NCBI GenBank assembly: GCA_021639365.1
Contig: JAJXHK010000044.1
Location: 4,681 to 15,040, forward strand
Direction: 5' to 3'
Source: Collinsella aerofaciens
Lineage (GTDB): Bacteria > Actinomycetota > Coriobacteriia > Coriobacteriales > Coriobacteriaceae
Length of the DNA: 10,360 nucleotides
The notes under the pieces are model-generated. The model had not been told where the DNA came from, did not search any database, and saw only the letters and a program-made list of their open reading frames with translations. Below, piece after piece: positions 5,406 through 10,360 of the stretch. Positions within the stretch are counted from its first letter, which is position 1; every line of letters starts with the position of its first letter. Made by a program: the position numbers and the translations under genes.

Positions 5406-6131
5406 GTGACGGTCTATGTGACGGGCGATATTCACGGTGGCCTCGACATGCAAAAGCTGCGCGATTGGGATCTTGGGAAAAGCCTGACGAGCGACGACTA
5501 TCTCATCATTGCCGGCGACTTTGGCTTTCCGTGGGATTTCTCCGCCGAGGAATGTGACGACATCGCTTGGCTGGAGTCGCGCCCCTATACCGTGCTGTTC
5601 GTCGACGGCAACCACGAACGCTACGACCATTGGGCGGAGCGCCCCATGGAGCTGTGGCATGGTGGGTTGACGCAGCGTCTGTCGGATACTTCGCCCATAC
5701 GGCGCCTGACGCGCGGCGAGGTTTTTGAGCTCGACGGCTCAACGGTCTTTACCATGGGCGGCGCCACGAGCGTGGACAAGGAATACCGCATTCCGTATTC
5801 CAGCTGGTGGCCGCAGGAACTGCCGGACGAGCGCAACTTTGAGGAGGCACGGACAAAGCTCGACAGCGTGGGCTGGAAGGTCGACTACGTGATCACCCAC
5901 ACCTGCTCTACGCGCATGCTTTCGCCCACGCTTTATCCGGTGCCCGGCTGGAATTGCCCCGCCGTTGATCGGCTTACGGCGTTTTTCGATGAGCTGGAAG
6001 ATCGCTTGGACTACAGGCGCTGGTATTACGGGCATTTTCATCGAGATGCCAGCCCGGCCGAGTGCCATACCGTGCTCTACGACTGCATCGTTCGCCTGGG
6101 CGACGAACTCCAGCCCTGGGATGTTGCGTAG
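5406..6131 (+). CDS. Metallophosphoesterase (calcineurin-like)
   Basis: This 241-residue protein has the full dimetal phosphoesterase motif set in order: GDIHG (7-11), AGDFG (36-40), GNHE (68-71), His165 in VITHTC and GHFH (209-212). Family members hydrolyse phosphomonoesters or diesters using two metal ions. The substrate cannot be told from sequence, and no signal peptide is present, so it should act in the cytoplasm. The GTG at 5406 is the start, because the next in-frame ATG (residue 15) would remove the DIH metal ligands; AGGGAAG lies about 10-15 bases upstream. It sits 84 bp after the small membrane protein gene and meets the glutamyl-Q synthetase gene tail to tail with 15 bp between stops. 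Confidence 0.92.
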   Translation: MTVYVTGDIHGGLDMQKLRDWDLGKSLTSDDYLIIAGDFGFPWDFSAEECDDIAWLESRPYTVLFVDGNHERYDHWAERPMELWHGGLTQRLSDTSPIRRLTRGEVFELDGSTVFTMGGATSVDKEYRIPYSSWWPQELPDERNFEEARTKLDSVGWKVDYVITHTCSTRMLSPTLYPVPGWNCPAVDRLTAFFDELEDRLDYRRWYYGHFHRDASPAECHTVLYDCIVRLGDELQPWDVA

Positions 6132-6146
6132 GGGTGGGGTGCCTGA

Positions 6147-7151
6147 TTACTCAGCCGTTACGGTGATGTTCTCCCTGTGCTTGCGGATAACATCCCAGCT
6201 AAAATGCTCGACCAGCTGCTCGGCAGAGCGCGGCGTGGTGCCCGGTGCGATGCCTGTTTGTCCGGCGAGCCAGCCCAGCAGCGCTTCGGGCGTGCCAAAG
6301 CGGGCGCGGAGTTCGCCCAGGTCCAGATCGCGGTCTCGTTTGGAAAGGCGGCGGCCGTCCGGTGCCATGAGCAGCGGAATATGTGCGTAGTGCGGCGTGG
6401 GCAGTCCCAACAGGTGCTGCAGATAGATCTGGCGCGGCGTGGACCCCAGCAGGTCGCATCCGCGCACGACCTCGGTGACGCCCATGGCAGCGTCGTCGAC
6501 CACCACGGCTAGCTGATAGGCAAACACGCCGTCGCTGCGGCGCACCAAAAAGTCGCCGCACTCGGTGGCGAGTGCTTCGCATTGGGCGCCGTACGTGCGA
6601 TCCACAAATTCGATCACGTCGTCTGCGAGGTCGTCGACGGTGGGCACGCACAGACGTGTGGCCGGGGCGCGCAGGGCGCTGCGACGGGCCACCTCCTCGG
6701 CCGAAAGACTTCGGCAGGCGCCACGGTAGATGGGCGTGCCGTCGCTCGCGTGCGGTGCGCTCGCGGCGTGGAGCTCGGCGCGCGTGCAAAAGCAGGGATA
6801 GGTGAGGCCGGCGTATTGCAACTGGCGCAGGGCGTCCTCGTACAAGTCCAGGCGGTCGTGCTGGTAGTAGGGGCCTTCGTCCCACTCCAGCCCCAGCCAG
6901 GCCAGGTCGTCAATCAATTGAGTGGCAAGTTCGGGGCGCTTGCAGCGATCGTCCAGGTCCTCAATGCGTAACACGATGCTGCCGCCCTGGCTGCGGGCCG
7001 AAAGCCATGCGCACAGGCAGCTGAACACGTTGCCCAGGTGCATGCGGCCCGAGGGCGACGGGGCAAAGCGCCCCACGACGGGGGTGGGGGCGGCCGGCGT
7101 CGTTGGCGCGTCGGCGGCGGGTGTTGCTATGTTGCGTGCGTTGATGTCCAT
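6147..7151 (-). CDS. gluQ: Glutamyl-Q tRNA(Asp) synthetase
   Basis: This 334-residue truncated glutamyl-tRNA synthetase paralogue has a catalytic domain only, with no anticodon-binding domain. The class I motifs are HLGN (38-41, the HIGH variant, in RFAPSPSGRMHLGN) and RLSKR (268-272, the KMSKS variant). The zinc site CxC...YxxxC is intact: Cys120, Cys122, Tyr142, Cys146. Known GluQRS enzymes activate glutamate and attach it to the queuosine base of tRNA-Asp. The start is set at the ATG at 7151: it leaves a short N-terminal Ala/Pro/Thr-rich extension before VVGRFAPSP, and TATACT lies 7 bases upstream. The open frame extends to 7265, but the extra 38 residues are Arg/Pro-rich and lack a ribosome site. 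The gene appears monocistronic. Confidence 0.94.
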   Translation of the reverse strand: MDINARNIATPAADAPTTPAAPTPVVGRFAPSPSGRMHLGNVFSCLCAWLSARSQGGSIVLRIEDLDDRCKRPELATQLIDDLAWLGLEWDEGPYYQHDRLDLYEDALRQLQYAGLTYPCFCTRAELHAASAPHASDGTPIYRGACRSLSAEEVARRSALRAPATRLCVPTVDDLADDVIEFVDRTYGAQCEALATECGDFLVRRSDGVFAYQLAVVVDDAAMGVTEVVRGCDLLGSTPRQIYLQHLLGLPTPHYAHIPLLMAPDGRRLSKRDRDLDLGELRARFGTPEALLGWLAGQTGIAPGTTPRSAEQLVEHFSWDVIRKHRENITVTAE

Positions 7152-7158
7152 GCGGACG

Positions 7159-7164
7159 AGTATA
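7159..7164 (-). promoter_or_regulatory. -10 box implying a leaderless gluQ transcript
   Basis: The minus strand reads TATACT-7 nt-ATG, so transcription would begin at or within a base or two of the ATG at 7151. No Shine-Dalgarno sequence is present in the GC-rich stretch upstream. The -35 match is poor (GTCTCC at 17-bp spacing). Leaderless mRNAs are common in actinobacteria, which fits this arrangement. Confidence 0.55.
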
Positions 7165-7288
7165 GCGCGGGGCGCGGTGGGGGAGACGCTGCCGTGGCCT
7201 GCAAGTTGCTGAGGCCGCGCGTTGCGCGTGCCGGACCACCGGCTCGGCGCCTTAATCGCCGTCAATCAATCTAGCCCTCAAACGACAG

Positions 7289-7322
7289 AAACCCCGGCAG
7301 CTCTTCGCAACTGCCGGGGTTT
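7289..7322. terminator. Terminator-like hairpin with no obvious parent gene
   Basis: A perfect 12-bp stem AAACCCCGGCAG / CTGCCGGGGTTT encloses a 10-nt loop CTCTTCGCAA. The flanking T-run is short in both directions (TTT then CCGC on plus; TTT then CTGTCG on minus). The nearest plus-strand gene upstream ends at 6131, and no minus-strand gene lies between it and 7663. It may end an unannotated small RNA or block read-through. Confidence 0.55.
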
Positions 7323-7515
7323 CCGCGGAAAAGGGGGACATGATCCTCGAGCGGACGGCAAAGGGGCAAACCGTTTTCGCTCAACTGCTTTATGCCCCTC
7401 AACTGGCGGCTCAATCAGCGCATGCCGCGCCCACACAAAGCCGCTACACCTGTGATGGAGCTATGAAGTGGTATCTATTGCCGGGGCAGTGCTGGCCAAA
7501 GAGTGTCCCCAGCGA

Positions 7516-7539
7516 CTAGTCGTTTAAGAACGTCCCCAA
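7516..7539 (+). repeat. GTCCCC-containing 24-nt motif, copy 1
   Basis: CTAGTCGTTTAAG followed by AACGTCCCCAA. It matches the reverse complement of 9982-10005 at 20 of 24 positions. Just upstream, another GTCCCC (7505-7510) and the perfect palindrome CGACTAGTCG (7513-7522) overlap it. Together the pair brackets the DUF2207 gene in inverted orientation. The motif resembles short dispersed REP-like sequences; that class assignment is inference. Confidence 0.6.
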
Positions 7540-7649
7540 AACGACTGCCCGTGGGCGTGACTTTTGTCCCGTTTTGACGCTCCGCTGACCTAGATGTTCG
7601 TCACATGAACCCGCAAACGTGGGACAATGACGCTACTGGTACCACAGAC

Positions 7650-7655
7650 AAAGGA
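7650..7655 (+). promoter_or_regulatory. Ribosome binding site fixing the DUF2207 start at 7663
   Basis: AAAGGA ends seven bases before the ATG at 7663. The same frame has an ATG at 7627 without a comparable site, and starting there would put 12 extra residues in front of a normal signal peptide. Confidence 0.75.
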
Positions 7656-7662
7656 TGTGCCT

Positions 7663-9609
7663 ATGAACGCCCCCGTTGCCAAGACCTGTCGGCAGCGCCG
7701 CCTGTTTGCGCGATTCGCTTCCGTCTGCGCGCTCGTCGCGCTTGCGTTGCTGCTGCTGCCTGCCGTCGCGCACGCCGACGGCTACTCCATGAGCCAAACC
7801 TACATCGGCGCCACGGTTGAGGCCGATGGCTCGCTGACCGTTGTCGAGGGACGCCAGTTCGATTTCGACGATGACATCAACGGCGTGTATTGGGATATCA
7901 ATACAGGCTCTAACCAGCAAGGCGGCTCGGTGGTCGTCAATGTGCTGAGCGTCGAGGAAGACGACACTGCGTTTAACAAGGTCGACAGCGCAAACAAAGG
8001 CGACGACGGCGTTTACACGGTGGAACAGTCCGACGACGGCGTAAAGATTAAGGTGTTCAGCCCCCACGAGAGCGGCGACAGCGCAATCTACTACGTGAGT
8101 TATTCCATGACCGGTGCGGTTATGAACTGGGCCGATACCGCCGAGCTTTACTGGAAATTCGTCGGCGACGGCTGGTCGGCGGACTCCGATGACGTCGAGA
8201 TGGAAGTCTACTTTGCAAATGCCGCTGCCGGGACGGCTGCCGTCAAGGGCGATAACTTCCGCGCATGGGGCCACGGCCCGCTGACGGGCGACGTGTCGCT
8301 CGATGCGGACGAGCCCATGGTCACCTATACCATTCCCTGCGTGCATGAGGGCGAATTCGCCGAGGCACGCATCGCCTTCCCCAGCGACTGGGTGCCGCAG
8401 CTTGCCGTCTCGGGCGAAAAGCGCATGTCGACGATTCTGAGCGAAGAGAAGGAATGGGCCGACGAGGCCAACGCTCGCCGTGAGCACGCGCGTGCGGTTG
8501 CCGGCGCGATTGCCGTGGTGTGTGTTGTCGTGGCGGTTGCCTATACCGGTGTGATCGTGATGCTTAAGCTGCGCAGGCCCAAGCCCAAGCCGCTCTTCCA
8601 GGACGAGTACTTCCGCGATGTGCCCTCGGCCGACCATCCCGCGGTGCTTGCAGCTCTCATGAGCTGGAACGATGTGTCCGATCAGGCATATATCGCCACG
8701 CTTATGAAGCTCACCGACGACCGCGTGATCAAGCTGGAAGAAGCGACCGAGACCAAGAAGAAGGGTCTGCTCCGTCGCGAAAAAGAGGAGCAGACGTATC
8801 GCATCACAGTGACCGACGAGGCCTGGAAGGCTGCCAAGAAGGACGGCATCGATCGCGATGTGCTCAAGGTCTTCTTCGCCGGCGTTAAGCCCGATAAAGA
8901 CGGCGTCCGTTCACGCACGTTTAGCGAGCTGGAGGAGTACGCTAGCGAGCGCACCACATCTGTTGGCGACAAGCTCGAGGACTATCAGAGCACGGTTAAG
9001 GGCAAGCTGGAGGCGCGCGAGTTTATCGCATCGGATGGCACTATCGCGATGGTGGCCGGCCTGGTTCTCGGCATCATCATTGTCTTTGGCATTCTGGGCT
9101 CTCTGATCTATACCGACTTTGCGGACGCCAACGTCGGCGCCGCTATGATCTCGATTCCCGTCACGATCGTGGGCTTTGTCCTGAGCTGCACCTTCCGCCG
9201 TTACACGCCGGAGGGCGCCGAGGTGGCGGCTCGCTGCAAGGCGCTCAAGCATTGGCTCGAGGACTTTACGCGCCTGAAGGAGGCTATCCCCAGCGACCTG
9301 ATCTTGTGGAACAAACTGCTGGTGATGGGCGTTGCCCTGGGCGTTTCGAAAGAAGTGCTACGACAGCTGGCCGAGGCCGTGCCTGCGGATCTGCGCAACA
9401 GCGACGATTTCTACGACAACTACCCCTGCTACTGGTGGTATTACCATCACTACGGCAACGAGTCTCCGCTCGATTCGTTCAACGATGTGTATCATGAGAC
9501 CATCCGCGAGCTGGCTTCGAGTTCCGATAGCTCGAGCGGCGGCAGCGGCGGCGGCTTCTCTGGCGGCGGCGGTGGCGGCGTCGGCGGAGGCGGCGGCGGA
9601 ACGTTCTAG
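7663..9609 (+). CDS. DUF2207-family secreted/membrane protein with Gly-rich tail
   Basis: This 648-residue protein has a signal peptide at residues 1-38 (basic QRR, hydrophobic LVALALLLLPAVAHA, likely cleavage after AHA). An extracytoplasmic beta-rich domain follows (about 39-265), with the DUF2207-type start YIGATVEADGSLTVVEGRQFDF. A membrane segment is at about 278-303, followed by basic KLRRPKPKP. The cytoplasmic part (about 310-455) contains a winged-helix-like stretch around the LTDDRVIKLEE region. Two more membrane segments are at about 460-483 and 491-511. The C-terminal domain ends in a Ser/Gly-rich tail (618-648). This order and the GGGGGG-rich end are typical of DUF2207 membrane proteins, whose function is not established. 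The gene stands alone, with its own terminator at 9786-9830. Near the tail, residues around 585-600 are unusually rich in Tyr, Trp and His (CYWWYYHHYG). Confidence 0.92.
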   Translation: MNAPVAKTCRQRRLFARFASVCALVALALLLLPAVAHADGYSMSQTYIGATVEADGSLTVVEGRQFDFDDDINGVYWDINTGSNQQGGSVVVNVLSVEEDDTAFNKVDSANKGDDGVYTVEQSDDGVKIKVFSPHESGDSAIYYVSYSMTGAVMNWADTAELYWKFVGDGWSADSDDVEMEVYFANAAAGTAAVKGDNFRAWGHGPLTGDVSLDADEPMVTYTIPCVHEGEFAEARIAFPSDWVPQLAVSGEKRMSTILSEEKEWADEANARREHARAVAGAIAVVCVVVAVAYTGVIVMLKLRRPKPKPLFQDEYFRDVPSADHPAVLAALMSWNDVSDQAYIATLMKLTDDRVIKLEEATETKKKGLLRREKEEQTYRITVTDEAWKAAKKDGIDRDVLKVFFAGVKPDKDGVRSRTFSELEEYASERTTSVGDKLEDYQSTVKGKLEAREFIASDGTIAMVAGLVLGIIIVFGILGSLIYTDFADANVGAAMISIPVTIVGFVLSCTFRRYTPEGAEVAARCKALKHWLEDFTRLKEAIPSDLILWNKLLVMGVALGVSKEVLRQLAEAVPADLRNSDDFYDNYPCYWWYYHHYGNESPLDSFNDVYHETIRELASSSDSSSGGSGGGFSGGGGGGVGGGGGGTF

Positions 9610-9737
9610 CGAGCGCTTGCTTTGGGGTGGATCTTTCTGGGCGGTTGCCAGGGAAGATTCATCCCATTTTTGTGCATCGAAACGGGTCAAACTTTCCGCT
9701 GCGGATCTTCGCGCAAGGGGCAGTGGACAAAAAATGC

Positions 9738-9752
9738 CAAATATGAGTACTG
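9738..9752 (+). repeat. 15-bp inverted repeat, left arm
   Basis: CAAATATGAGTACTG here is the exact reverse complement of 9923-9937. The two arms enclose the DUF2207 terminator. Similarity extends loosely past the 15 bp (TTGCTGCGTTGG on the left; AGCAGCAACTTGG in the reverse complement of the right, after a small hairpin). Confidence 0.7.
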
Positions 9753-9785
9753 TTGCTGCGTTGGTCACATATGTTTGCACATAAT

Positions 9786-9830
9786 AATGGGCTCCTAATG
9801 AGAGTACTTCTCGTTAGGAGCCCATTTTAT
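9786..9830. terminator. Intrinsic terminator downstream of the DUF2207 gene
   Basis: Stem AATGGGCTCCTAA (9786-9798) pairs perfectly with 9814-9826 and is extended inward by a T-G wobble and GAGA/TCTC to about 18 bp, with a 5-nt loop GTACT. TTTTATT follows on the plus strand, and the A-rich side also allows function on the minus strand. It lies 176 bp after the DUF2207 stop, which is a long trailer, and could equally end the minus-strand acetyltransferase transcript. Confidence 0.85.
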
Positions 9831-9922
9831 TGAACATTTGAGGAGCTACGTCAGCTCGTGCGGCTGGTCGTCATGCCTACAAGCATCAAAAATGCCCCAA
9901 GTTGCTGCTACTAAAAAGGTAG

Positions 9923-9937
9923 CAGTACTCATATTTG
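9923..9937 (-). repeat. 15-bp inverted repeat, right arm
   Basis: The minus strand reads CAAATATGAGTACTG, identical to 9738-9752. Overlapping it is a small 7-bp hairpin, CTGCTAC (9905-9911) with GTAGCAG (9919-9925), loop TAAAAAG. Confidence 0.7.
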
Positions 9938-9981
9938 ATGTTTTATGACCACGGCTATCTACAAACCCCCTAGGCCACTCA

Positions 9982-10005
9982 TTGGGGACAGACTTAAATG
10001 ACTAG
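9982..10005 (-). repeat. GTCCCC-containing 24-nt motif, copy 2 (inverted)
   Basis: The minus strand reads CTAGTCATTTAAG then TCTGTCCCCAA, 20 of 24 identical to 7516-7539. It lies 15 bp after the stop of the acetyltransferase gene. Confidence 0.6.
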
Positions 10006-10020
10006 GTGTGGCTGCCCGGG

Positions 10021-10360
10021 CTAGGCTGTTAGGTCGAGTTCGTAGAGGAAGCTTTCGCGCGGCATGTCGTGACGGCGCTCTTCGCGGTTGGCGCGGTGCG
10101 TGGCCGTGCGCTTAAAGCCGTGCAACTCGTAGAACTTCCACGAGCAGTTGGAGTCGGTGTACAGGTGCGCCCTTGTCGCCCCGCGCGAGGACAGGTACGA
10201 GACCGCGGCATCGAGCAACACTGAGCCTACACCCAGGCCGTGGACATCGGGATCGACGGCGAGCAGCGTGACTTCGTTGTCGTGCGGCAACGGGCTGCTC
10301 TCGAGCAGGCGGTTGTTGGTTCGGATGGTTGCGCGCACAAACGAGAGATACTCGGCGCAG
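10021..10360 (-). CDS. GNAT-family N-acetyltransferase, N-terminus cut by window edge
   Basis: The frame stays open to the right edge (first readable residues CAEYLSFVRATIRT), so the start is outside the window; a GTG at 10338 is unlikely to be the true start. The visible 112 residues hold the acetyl-CoA-binding core: beta4 EVTLLAVDPDV, then the R/Q-x-x-G-x-G/A loop as HGLGVGS, then helix LLDAAVSYLSSRGA, beta5 RAHLYTDSN and the C-terminal WKFYELHGFKR typical of small GNAT enzymes. Members move an acetyl group from acetyl-CoA to an amine. The substrate cannot be told. It may use the hairpin at 9786-9830 as terminator. Confidence 0.88.
   Translation of the reverse strand, partial: CAEYLSFVRATIRTNNRLLESSPLPHDNEVTLLAVDPDVHGLGVGSVLLDAAVSYLSSRGATRAHLYTDSNCSWKFYELHGFKRTATHRANREERRHDMPRESFLYELDLTA

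Larger units (their letters stand above)
7152..7662. other. Divergent intergenic region between gluQ and the DUF2207 gene (511 bp)
   Basis: This region holds the gluQ -10 box (7159-7164), the orphan hairpin (7289-7322), the GTCCCC-containing repeat (7504-7539) and the DUF2207 ribosome site (7650-7655). No supported gene is present. The only tiny frame with a nearby purine-rich site starts at 7461 and would encode about 19 residues. Confidence 0.65.
9610..10020. other. Hairpin-rich intergenic region (411 bp)
   Basis: From about 9725 the sequence is visibly more AT-rich than the flanking genes. It holds the 15-bp inverted pair, the 9786-9830 terminator, the small hairpin at 9905-9925 and the second GTCCCC motif (9982-10005). 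I see no supported gene: the minus-strand frame covering 9358-9780 is mostly shadow of the DUF2207 gene. Confidence 0.65.

Noticed and set aside
7152..7265. Longer gluQ start at 7265
   Set aside because: The extra 38 residues are Arg/Pro-rich without a ribosome site, and the TATACT box falls inside them just before the ATG at 7151.
7461..7520. Tiny 19-codon frame MKWYLLPGQCWPKECPQRL
   Set aside because: The purine-rich site is too close to the ATG, the frame runs into the GTCCCC repeat and nothing supports expression.
7633..8637. Minus-strand open frame of 334 residues opposite the DUF2207 gene
   Set aside because: The plus strand carries a signal peptide, membrane segments and a ribosome site; the minus frame shows none of these.

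Overview
The window looks like chromosomal DNA of a high-GC, gut-type actinobacterium of class Coriobacteriia, most likely Collinsella or a close relative. This is inferred from base composition, protein flavour and short intergenic motifs; no rRNA or other taxonomic marker is present. Ten protein genes (one cut by the right edge) and one tRNA are supported. No phage, CRISPR array, transposase gene or classical insertion sequence is visible.

Layout, left to right. (1) A minus-strand unit: a membrane-anchored TPR-like protein (154-777) followed 31 bp later by tRNA-Leu(UAA) (38-122). (2) A divergent plus-strand pair: an orphan galactitol-type PTS IIB protein (941-1228) and a small VOC-fold protein (1240-1614), closed by a strong hairpin terminator at 1638-1675. 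(3) A minus-strand three-gene unit: a DUF4342/UBA-like membrane protein (3987-4529), an OmpR/PhoB-type response regulator (3189-3968) and a sensor histidine kinase (1910-3205). The last two overlap by 17 bp. (4) A plus-strand small two-TM protein (5082-5321) and a metallophosphoesterase (5406-6131). (5) Converging on these, glutamyl-Q tRNA(Asp) synthetase (6147-7151, minus), apparently made from a leaderless mRNA. (6) A large secreted/membrane DUF2207 protein with a Gly-rich tail (7663-9609), followed by an AT-richer, hairpin-rich intergenic stretch. (7) The C-terminal part of a GNAT acetyltransferase (10021 to the right edge, minus).

The most unusual feature is a pair of about 182-bp imperfect palindromes (1711-1892 and 4739-4921) in the same orientation on either side of the DUF4342-regulator-kinase unit. 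The interior is strongly alike in the two copies. The outermost 12 bp differ at five positions, and every difference is compensated on the other arm, so both copies keep a perfect terminal stem. This is a covariation-like signature of selected secondary structure (RNA or single-stranded DNA) or of quasipalindrome correction. I know of no named family that matches it.

A second, weaker pattern is a 24-nt GTCCCC-containing motif in inverted orientation at 7516-7539 and 9982-10005, bracketing the DUF2207 gene. A third is a perfect 15-bp inverted pair (9738-9752 and 9923-9937) around that gene's terminator.
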